Shown in pieces: positions 1 to 8,528 of a stretch of DNA of 20,132 nucleotides. A program made the position numbers and the translations under genes. Every line of letters starts with the position of its first letter. Position 1 is the stretch's first letter. The DNA is from Paramacrobiotus richtersi. Its lineage: Eukaryota > Tardigrada > Eutardigrada > Parachela > Macrobiotidae. The stretch lies in NCBI GenBank assembly GCA_034698045.1, contig JAQGAU010001279.1:1-20132 (forward strand), given 5' to 3'. The notes below the pieces were generated by a model. It was not told where the DNA came from. It saw only the letters and a list, made by a program, of their open reading frames with translations, and did no database searches.

Positions 1-983
1 GCAGCTGCTCACCCTGATATATGTTAGATAGAGGACAAAAAGTTGTCCTAGAAAAGGGCTGAAAACAAGCTTGAAAGTTGCCCAACAGAGGATGGAACAA
101 GTAAAACACTTTTGCCCGGAGTTGGCCCGGCACCACTGTAAGAATTGCTTTATAAGCATGTCTCATGTACGAGTGCAAAAAATTCTTGCATATTAGATCC
201 TAGAATCATGGTGAAAAATTGGTACCATATTGCTTCAGCCACTACGTACAAATACACTGCGTACCATCTGTGATTTTGGATCCCAATTTCAAAGATCCCA
301 AAACCTCAAACATTTCAAACACAATTGGGTTGCGCTAGCGCACAACCCGCACTTGTAATTATTATAGAAAGGGAAGGATCAAGGCCCGGAACAGCGTGCT
401 GTGTGTCTCTAGGAGCAAAATCTGCTACACCTCCAGGTCTCTGTTTGGGCGAGTTTGACGTGCTACATATGAGGCCCTTTCGTGTTCGAGGGAGAGGCAC
501 CGTATTTGCAGCAGAAAAGCGCCGTATGTCATCAAACTATGGAATTTTTCATTCAGAAATTCAGTTTACATTAATATAAATTCGCATGCTCGTTGCCTAC
601 GAGCAGTCGGCGTTACAGTCAGTACTTTAACTTCATGTGGAACGCAACAGACGTACGTTACGCAGAGCATAGTGAGTGTAATCAGAAAATCTGAGAGCAA
701 GACTGGTTGTTCTAATTGTAAGTTGTAACATTACTGTTAAATCGCCAATGAATAACTGATATTGTACACGCAGCTTGGTCCGCTTTAAATGATATATTCC
801 AGATTCACAGCATAAGCTATTCATATCGAATAATGATTTCGTGCGTGGGATTTCATCTTACTCTTAGCAAATTTGTTGATGAACCTTAACATTATCTGTC
901 GTCGTCCGCTGGATTAACAGTTCGACGGTTCATCGACAGAGCACTGCGACGCACGAGCCACAGAGTTCCAGTAGTATCTCAAA
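1..983. other. Gene-free upstream region
   Basis: I recognise no gene here on either strand. Open frames are short, start mostly at non-ATG codons and show no familiar domain. The stretch holds a GC-rich near-palindrome at 327-348 and a 6-bp hairpin at 588-604 (GCTCGT/ACGAGC). The last 100 or so bases before the ATG at 984 probably include the 5' UTR and promoter of the AXDND1-like gene, but I see no clear TATA box. Confidence 0.5.
327..348. repeat. GC-rich interrupted palindrome
   Basis: The arms GGGTTG (327-332) and CAACCC (343-348) enclose the perfect 8-bp palindrome CGCTAGCG (333-340) plus a CA bulge. It could form a cruciform, mark the end of a small transposable element, or be chance. 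No second copy was seen in the window. Confidence 0.55.
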
Positions 984-3900
984 ATGACGGATCCCAATAC
1001 TGCACCAAACGTGTACCGGAAGCGTAATTCCTCAGGAAGAACAAGTTTGCAAAATGTCCAAGCAGTATTGCTTCACAATGAAGTAAATGCACGACCTACC
1101 CTGGCTTCCGATGAATCCATTCTGGCTCCGTCGTTGGCTCAGGTTCCACTAAACCTCATAGCTCTGGAAGATATTTACAAAGGAAACGAAAACGTAAGCC
1201 TTTAACAGGGAACATGCTGCATGGTACAGCTGATCCTCAGAGTGGTTCCTATATTTTTAGTAGACGAAAGAACCTACTGGAGCGACTTTATTAAATACAG
1301 CATATATCGACAAATACTACGTCAAAGATCCCGAGCCAATCTGCAAATGCGGTGCGGGAGCAGAGGACATTTCCTACCGCCATGACGCGTGCAATGTTAC
1401 AAACTGTCAACCTGCCCATGAAAAACGGAGGAATCGTCTTTCCAGCGTTGTAACCGTCGATCACTCGGAGAATAGCAGCTCTCCGGATCTTTCCACCATC
1501 TTCGATCCCACGAGTCAACTTCCGCCAAATTCTAGAATCCATCTGGAAAATCTACGAAAGGATCTCCGTCGTATCCAAAATGAATGGAGGTTCGAACAGC
1601 GTGTCGGAGAGGTTGCTGATCCGGAAGATGTAGAACGATTGATCAAAGAAGTTTATAACGAAAAGGTCATATCAAACGCAGTGTTCTATGATGTGGCTCG
1701 GCAGGCGGCCGGGGAGTGTGAACCGCGCGGAGACCTTCTGGATTCGATTCGGAAGAAATACAACGCCCTTGTGAACGAAATCCCGGAACCACTGCAGTGT
1801 ATTGCAAAAGACCTAGCGGATCAAAGGGATCTGGACAAAGGCCTGGCTAAGTCTTTACTTGATTTTCAGACATGGTGGAGACGGCAATCCCTTCCACTCG
1901 ATGAAAACCGGCAGCAGAGTGCAGCTCTGTACCAGAATTTAGACAATGATATCGAAATGCTGACAACCAATTTGCCTAAGCTGGATTGTGAAAATTACCA
2001 GTTGAGAAGTATGATAACCTTGCATGCAGCGTACCGTGCCCGATCGGAGCAGAATCTGCAGGAACTGGTTCTGGCACGAGAAGAATGGCAAGACCTGGCT
2101 TATGCTATCTGTGCAAAAGGAATTAAGGATCAGCGACTGGTCAAACTGACAGAGATGCATGTGCTGCATCAGATGTGGTATGTAGCGGCCAAACAACGGT
2201 ACAAAAACTTGCACGTTCTGGACGAGAATGACTTGTCACAAATTCATACTTTGGAGAAAGAATTCCTTGGCACGCTGCGGGCACTAGAAGCCATACTGCT
2301 TGAACATGAAACTGAGACTGTACAGCTCGTGCAGATTCTTCGTACAGATGTAGATAAAAAACTGCATCATTCTTTGTTCCGGAATTACCGTCAGACAGGA
2401 GTGCTAGACAGCTTTTCAGCATGGCAGCAAATCCTGAACGAAATCTCCGGACACTACTCCTGTGAAAAGGAAACCGAGTATTTGGTCTATTTCCAGCGAC
2501 TGGAATCTCTGTTTGAAAGTCTCGTACAAACGACTTTGCTGCTGTACATCGAGTTTCGAAACCGCGAAGAATCAATTACATCCGACAATCCCAATAGTCA
2601 CCTACGAAAGTCTGTCAGAGGGACGGTTTTGCTTACGCATCTCGATCCGAATTATCGCAAGACATCTCCCATCGATATCGATTTCGGTGTGTTTGTTGCT
2701 AATCCGACGGAATCTCCTTTGCACTATTCCAACCCGGCATCGCCTTTAATGGAGCCAGACGCATCACTCACCGGACCCGAATTCACGGAATCCTTGAAGG
2801 TTTTCGGGGACTTGTTAGCTAGTCATCAGAGTACTCGATCGGCTGCGAATTTCCGTCATGACCTTTCTGCTTTCTCGAACAGCAAACCGTATGCTGATCT
2901 ACATCGGCTTTGGCAGATGTTTCTCAGAGTGAAACAACACTTTATTGATCGCATGCATGGAAACGAGTTATTCCGAAGCTGGATCAGTCAAATGTCTGGT
3001 TCCATCGGCAAACTAAAGGTTGACGTGCCGGATGAACTAACCTTTACCGTAGCGGTGGGCGGGCTGTTGGACAGGACGCATGACATGCTAAATCTGATGA
3101 AGAATGATTATTCGTCAACCTCAGCTCCCAAGTCCCACAATATCATTAAACGGTTTGCCAATGCTACGGCTGCGTGGTTGCTGTTTTCTCAAAGCGCCTT
3201 AAACGCCGCAACCGTATCCATCGTGGAAAGGATATCTGTCTTATTCGTGGAGATGGTCCGCTGTGGGTCGGAGCTGATGGTAATGCTGTTTCCGAATCGA
3301 ATCAATGAAAAACAGGCATTCGATAATGTGAACCACATGCATGGCAGAATTGAGACCGTGGTCGAAGATTTGCAGCGAATGTCGACAGTGCTTGACGGTA
3401 TATCGTTGCCGCCTGTGCGAGATGAAGAGTATTCCGAACTGGAGAATACGCATTGTGCTACTTCTGTAACGGAAGTTGTGGAGAAATGGCGAATATATTC
3501 AGCTTTATGTGTGAATTTTGCGTACGAAACTGTATCCAAAGAACTTATCACATTTCTCCCAATGTCGCGGTTAGCAGCATATGACAAACTGATGCTAAGG
3601 GAAGATTTGGCGTATGGCGACTCGGCTGCAGACTATGACAAAATGTTCGATAACGTCATCAACGTACCATCATGTCTGCATGGAATCATTCGGGATTACT
3701 GGACCAAAGAGGACAAAATCAAGATCTCCTGTGTCGGTGAAGACGAAAACGTTTACGTCAAGCCGTTTCGACTGATGACGTCTACGAACACCCGCCGTGT
3801 GTTGTCGTCGAAAGCGATGGAAGAGTTTAGTTCTTTGCTGAAGGAAGTAACATCCGAGAAAGCTAAAACGGTTAGGCTGACTTTGCAGTTAATGCATATG

Positions 3901-4176
3901 GAGAAGGAGCTGGCGGACATCAACGTGACCAATCAGAATCTGGATATCGATGTGCAGTACCATCAGGCACGGGTGAATCAAACAGCGCCACCTGCAGTTA
4001 AGATGCCTGCGGGCCCTTTGGACGATCTTGAAGAGCAAATGTACAAGGAGGGAATTCTGCCGCCTTTATTGTGCTTGGCAAAGGAAAACGAGGAAGCGCT
4101 CAAAGCGATGCAGCCTTGGGAGTTTATAGTTGATAAACATTTTTATATCTCTGATACGGTTATACCGCTCTTATAA
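984..4176 (+). CDS. AXDND1: AXDND1-like axonemal dynein light chain domain protein
   Basis: Two-exon model: exon 1 984-1193 (70 codons from an ATG), intron 1194-1263 (GTAAGC...TAGTAG, 70 bp, phase 0), exon 2 1264-4176. The product is 1040 aa, close to the roughly 1000 aa I recall for mammalian AXDND1. The frame is open from the acceptor, so translation does not start at the internal codon 1639. The diagnostic stretch is about residues 200-260: an F-x-D/E-L/V-x-RQ helix followed by C-x-x-RG-x-LL-x-x-(I/V)R-x-x-Y, the signature shared by the p28/DNALI1-type axonemal dynein light chain domain and AXDND1. The rest is largely helical and coiled-coil-like, without membrane segments or a signal peptide. 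A Cys-rich patch (CKCGAG...C...C) lies near residues 95-115. Family members are linked to sperm flagellum formation and ciliary dynein; the exact role is not settled by sequence. DNALI1 itself is excluded by length (about 260 aa). Confidence 0.75.
1194..1263 (+). other. Phase-0 intron of the AXDND1-like gene
   Basis: The donor is AAC|GTAAGC and the acceptor TTTTTAGTAG|ACG. Using the first AG (ending at 1260) would place an in-frame TAG at the start of exon 2, whereas the second AG three bases later keeps the frame open. The tandem TAGTAG acceptor therefore yields one coding product and one that stops at once. Confidence 0.75.
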
Positions 4177-4753
4177 TTTCTGTGTTCTGAAGGGACATTA
4201 ACCACAGCAAACAAGTCTGTTTGAAGCGTTTGGGGATATCTAACAGTATGAATGTAATTATCGAATGCACTTCGATCATCACGCACGATGGGCAGAGATT
4301 TCCTAAAATAGAGAAGTAAATTAAGTTTTCAAAGGTTTTCCGTATTCTGTCATCTGCATTTGATTAAGATATTACGAAATCATGCGAGCACACACACACA
4401 GCGTGTACCAGTATTTTATTTGTTTTTGCAAAAAAAACTATTGTTTTCGAATACATCTTTTGTTTTCGTTTCGAAACATGTTTGTATGAATGTACAGTAC
4501 TGCGAACGTATACTTTTGGGTATCTGTGAACACTATTCGTAATAACTAATAAGCAGCTAAAACATTGATCATTAAACGCAACACTGATCGTAGTTTTTCC
4601 GGGTTTTGGAATCCGTCAATGAAGTTGTGTATTTTTATAAAATGGAAGACTTTTTCACCAAGTTAGTTAATTATCAACTTACAACGATAAGGCTGAATTA
4701 TTGTCAGACCGTGCTGCGTAAATCCTTGCTGCTACTCGCAGGGCCACAAAACA

Positions 4754-4821
4754 TGTGCTGGTAAAGCACAAAATGTGCTGGTATTAAAGGACTTGTGCTC
4801 GTATAGATTGCAAGATGTGCT
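4754..4821. repeat. TGTGCT motif repeated about every 20 bp
   Basis: TGTGCT occurs at 4754, 4774, 4794 and 4816, the first two within TGTGCTGGTA. The spacings are 20, 20 and 22 bp, about two turns of DNA helix. The first copy also pairs with AGCACA at 4765-4770 to form a 6-bp hairpin. It may be a degenerate tandem repeat or a set of phased binding sites. Confidence 0.55.
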
Positions 4822-4975
4822 CAAAAGTTACCAATACTCCCCCCTTTACTTCAACTAAAACCGAGTTTCAAGTAATATTTTGCGCACAAAATCCTTAAAT
4901 TTGTTGTCCAGAAACGACAAAAACACTCAGTTTTGCCTGTATTTCCGTAGTTTTACATGGAAATCGTTCGTTGGC

Positions 4976-4992
4976 TTCGCGCTGCGCGCGAA
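4976..4992. repeat. Perfect GC-rich hairpin, 7-bp stem, 3-nt loop
   Basis: TTCGCGC (4976-4982), loop TGC, GCGCGAA (4986-4992). Short GC-rich hairpins mark the 3' ends of Helitrons, and this one lies downstream of the minus-strand Helitron genes. However, no CTRR-like terminus follows at the usual distance on the minus strand, so a link to the element is only a possibility. Confidence 0.6.
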
Positions 4993-5115
4993 AAGTTACG
5001 TTTTCTTAGTTTCGGAAGCGCATACACGCTAGTGTTTACATCATATACAAAAGCAAAATAAATGGTCGTACCTTTAAAATTTGGAACTGTGCTGATATAT
5101 ATTTTAAAGATTTGT

Positions 5116-5130
5116 GGCTGAGCCTCAGCC
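5116..5130. repeat. Perfect hairpin, 7-bp stem, 1-nt spacer
   Basis: GGCTGAG (5116-5122), C, CTCAGCC (5124-5130). A one-base loop is sterically poor, so it is better seen as a near-perfect dyad (a cruciform or dimer-binding site) than as an RNA hairpin. It lies between the Helitron RPA gene and the hairpin at 4976. No Helitron-type CTRR end follows closely. Confidence 0.55.
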
Positions 5131-5822
5131 TACTCGTTGGTGCTGCTGCTGCTACTTATACTGTTCAGATAAACGTACGTGGTTTAACGCCTATGGGTAC
5201 ACGAAAAGAAAAATCAATTACTCAAATAATTACAGTGATGTGGTATTCGTGGTGTTGTACAGGTATGTACAAGCAACCAATAAGCTTATTACAAGATTAA
5301 ATTTGTATCCATGACGTATTACGACGAGTGTTCCTAGATTAGGATTATGAGATATGGTGGTCGGTGAGGTTGACAGAAATCTGAGGAATTTTTGTTTATA
5401 TTGGTGTGGTTAGCGGAAGGGGCATTGCCTTCAGTCTTGATTTTGCTCAACCAACGTGTAGGTTTAGGTTTTGGGGTTATAAAAAACGATGTTTATAACA
5501 ATACTGGATGAAACTGTATGTTGGTTTGAAAAAAGGTCATGATTAAGACTTCGGGGCAGCAAAAATCGAAAGAATAATTAATACATGTGATACACTAGGA
5601 ATAAAATGAGGGGATTCAGGCGGTAAGAAATTCGGTAACAAATCAGGCGGTGAAAGTAGACACGAATAACGAAGGTTGATGGTGAGGAGCCGGTATGAAG
5701 AGCATGCTATGGTTATTGATGAGGAAAAATGTCCTGAAATCAATAAGAAGTGATTATACAGTTTGAAACTGTAATATTACATTTAGTATTGGCTTAAAAT
5801 TATAAAACTATTGTTTACCGGA

Positions 5823-7626
5823 TCAGGTTTTCGAACGAGAACTCTTTGCCGGTGGTGACTGATCTCGGGGTCGTTTGGCAGACGGGTCAGTTGAGTGTGC
5901 CGGTGATGGCGGTCGGATGGTAGATGTTGTTGCTGTTTGATCATTTACTTGTGTATCGTCCATCAAGCCAATGTCCTTCGCCCAGTCAATGATCGTGGCT
6001 GCAATACCTTCCCGGGCGGTACAGAAGTATGTCTTATTAAATGCTGACGATAAACCTCCCCCGTTATAGGTGGAATATACGAGGTTTCCGAAAAATAACA
6101 CTTTTCTTTCGAAAAGCTGAGGCAAGAATGCAGTTGCCTAAATACGTTCGTTGCTTGAGTTTCAAGTAAATAGTTGATGATTTTAAACAGAACTAAAAAA
6201 TTGTGGTGCTTACTAGATTGCCCCATAATGCGAGTCTCGCAGGATTAGTTTGGGATAAATCCCACACTGTTGCTGATCGAAACGGCCGATTGCCATTGCG
6301 GGTCCATTTTTGGGGATCGAGGTCGGTAATTGATTCGACAAAAAGCAAGTAATCTGGAAACACAAGAATTAAAAATTGAATAGATTTGTTATAGTATGGC
6401 AGGATAAGCTTGAGAGAATTATGATGAGGCTTACTTTTCGGGTCCTTGTGCTTTGAAAGCTCTGTTAAAGGTGTAACAGCTTCAGGGTCAGTTGGGAGTT
6501 CTTTGCCTGGTCGAAATGTAGTACCATTCTTAATGTATAGCTGCGCTAGGATGCTGGCGTCGTATCGATATGCGTCCTTAAGGTCCGCAACATCATAATT
6601 CGTCATTTTGTACCACTAACGGAATTTGCGAGAAAATATGTTAAATTATTAAATTAATTCGTTAGTGGAAGTAGTATAAATGTCTTACTTGTCCAACACG
6701 AAGAGCTTGTGCAGCCGAAACCTCGGCATTGAGGGCAGTTAGAACCGCGCTGCCTGATGGATCCGAAATTACGGTCGTGAAAGCTTGGCCGATTCGTGTT
6801 TCTTTGGGCGCAATCTGCGCCATGACGCAGAATGTGAGGGGCCTAACGAATTGGGGTGAATATTCTTCGTTTACGGGAGTGTATAAGTCAAATGAAGTGA
6901 GAAGTGAGATATTGGTAACATTACCGTTCGAGATCTCTGATTGTTCTTTTTTCACAGCTTAGTAAGCACCATCCAGAACATCCAGTTGTTTGTTGAGGAG
7001 CTAGGCCGGTGATAATTCGCTGTTCTTTAGGTTCAGTCAGGAATTCAATAGATGTCACGGAAACTTTCATACTAAATTGAACAAGTGTAAGTAGGAATTA
7101 AAATCGCGAATGGTACGTCGGCAATGTATATGTATTGTACGATTAAGATATCTATGCGTGTCATAAACGTGTACTGTACTAGACTGCACGCTCCATCTAA
7201 TACAATACAAAACTATAAAACAAACACAGAATGTGTATTTCGTTCGGTATAGCGGAGACTTACTCATTCCCAGATCCAAGTATGAAGCTTTTAATGATTT
7301 TAACGAAGGAGTACTTCAAGTCTGAAGTTTTGGCTGGAAGATTGACGGTGCGTATTTGGAATTCTGTACAAATACGTAATGTCTGTACTGGTAGTTAAAA
7401 CATTAAACAAAACACGAAGGTTTGGAAGTTAAGCAAGTTACTAATTCAGTAGCAGACTAATCGTGTTGGTCTTACTGCTGTTCTGGCTGTGTCCATCTGT
7501 GAGGGTAAGAAAGGTCCACGCTCCAGTCTTTTTGCAGTCAACTAGTTGAAATACCGTGGTTAGTAATGGTGGCTTCGCATCTTCAAAAAGTGCCTGCATT
7601 GAGCCTGGAGTCAGTAAGTTGGCCAT
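5823..7626 (-). CDS. Helitron-encoded RPA70-like single-strand DNA-binding protein
   Basis: Seven-exon model: 7476-7626, 7264-7363, 6925-7071, 6689-6842, 6435-6615, 6214-6353, 5823-6137; total 1188 nt, 395 aa. Donors are GTAAGA, GTAAGT, GTAATG, GTAAGA, GTAAGC and GTAAGC, and phases agree at every junction. The product follows RPA70 order. DBD-F is at about residues 1-115 (MANLLTPGSMQALFED start, LTLTDGHSQNS strand). DBD-A is at about 133-220 (FTTVISDPSGSAVLTALN, matching the RPA FSLELVDESGEIRATAFN region). DBD-B is at about 240-350 (ATVWDLSQTNPARLALWG, matching RPA ...TATLWG). The zinc-bearing DBD-C of RPA70, which recruits RPA32/14, is absent; instead there is a polar, basic tail with KRPRD, resembling a nuclear localisation signal. 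Likely role: binding single-stranded transposon DNA in the nucleus. Exon 2 could instead begin 24 nt upstream in the same frame. It lies 0.9 kb downstream of RepHel, same strand. Confidence 0.82.
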
Positions 7627-8528
7627 AATAGCTATAGAGTAGGAAGCGAACTAGGGTTGAACAAGTAAAGTTCACTGGATTAAAGTTGTTATGGGTTCTT
7701 CGTATATGATGCAGTTGGAATGGTTTTGTCGTTCGTAGAGTTAGTGGGAGACTTTACACAGGTTGTTGAGCGAGTTCTTGTAGGATACGTAATGCTGGAT
7801 TAGTATCTATGGTTACGTACGAGGAAGATTGTCATGATTGCCATGATTGCATAGTTAATTGTCAAGATTGCATAGTAATTGTAAGTTGACAATTACAAGA
7901 TTTACAAAATAGCAACACAATTACAATGAGACTGTGAATCAAAAACTTACAACTTACAAAAAAACTTACTAACAAAAAGGTAGAAAACAAGCCAAAAAAT
8001 TACAAAACCAAAGTTACAAGGTTACGAAATCGGCAAAGAATGGGTTGTATCAAACATGGGATGGAGGACTACTGATTTCAGAAAACAGAATGGGTCTGTG
8101 ATTGGGTAAGGGTTTTGAAAAGTCAAACTGGGCTAAACAGTAGAGATCTTATTGTTCGGGTTTAGTTGGGTTTTAGCTGCGCACGTTAACCAACCGGCTA
8201 CTAATGGAAGTTTACTGGACTGGCGGACATTACAACCAACCATTACGATATGGCTCTCATGTATGCTGCTGCTCTGTTTCTGTGGAACCATTCTCTCTCT
8301 TATACTGCTCCTAATGTTCCTAATCTAAGAATCGTTACGCAATGCTGTTGGATTTCTTACTGCCAGCTTCTTTTCAGCAACCTCTTAATGGTATCCATTA
8401 ACATGCCGATCTACTGCATCACCGTGTACTATTCCGTCGCCCACAACACCAGAATATCGTTCTGCCAACACACCTACTACTTCTTCATGGTTGTTTGTCT
8501 GTCTTTTGTTATTATGAGTTCAGGGTTC
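7627..8528. other. Spacer between the Helitron RepHel and RPA genes
   Basis: On the minus strand this runs from the RepHel stop to the RPA start, so it should hold the RepHel 3' end and the RPA promoter. No coding exon is recognised. Around 7826-7960 there is a cluster of short repeats built on CATGATTGC, ATTGCATAGT and AATTGT, with a hairpin at 7875-7896, followed by several ACTTACAA-like copies. The plus-strand open frame at 8250-8582 is hydrophobic but overlaps the helicase gene antisense and matches no family I know. Confidence 0.5.
7875..7896. repeat. 8-bp hairpin within a short-repeat cluster
   Basis: GTAATTGT (7875-7882), loop AAGTTG, ACAATTAC (7889-7896). It sits in AT-rich sequence with neighbouring copies of ATTGCATAGT and AATTGT, about 250 bp upstream of the RPA ATG on the minus strand. 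It is a candidate promoter dyad or RepHel 3' processing structure; function unknown. Confidence 0.5.

Larger units (their letters stand above)
4177..5822. other. Gene-free spacer between AXDND1-like gene and Helitron RPA
   Basis: It is AT-rich and without a recognisable coding exon. The left part should hold the 3' UTR of the AXDND1-like gene; no canonical AATAAA lies close to the stop, although ATTAAA occurs near 4571 and 4783. The right part must contain the 3' end of the minus-strand Helitron. It contains the TGTGCT repeats (4754-4821), two GC-rich hairpins (4976-4992, 5116-5130) and a short (TGC)n run near 5141-5153. The minus-strand open frame at 5543-5743 is proline-rich and unrecognised. 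Confidence 0.55.

Noticed and set aside
2141-2575. Antisense open frames within the AXDND1-like gene
   Set aside because: These are shadows of a long coding exon, without ATG-supported structure or recognisable domains.
1639-4176. HAUS/augmin or BRO1 family for the coiled-coil protein
   Set aside because: Its helical character first suggested these, but the RQ...C-x-x-RG-x-LL-x-x-R-x-x-Y block near residue 220 and the total length fit AXDND1 better.
5114-5314. Short overlapping plus-strand frames at 5112-5314
   Set aside because: They start inside a palindrome and a (TGC)n run, have no domain and no splice context.
5543-5743. Proline-rich 66-aa minus-strand frame as another Helitron gene
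   Set aside because: No ATG-context, domain or splice support; it reflects a CT-rich strand.
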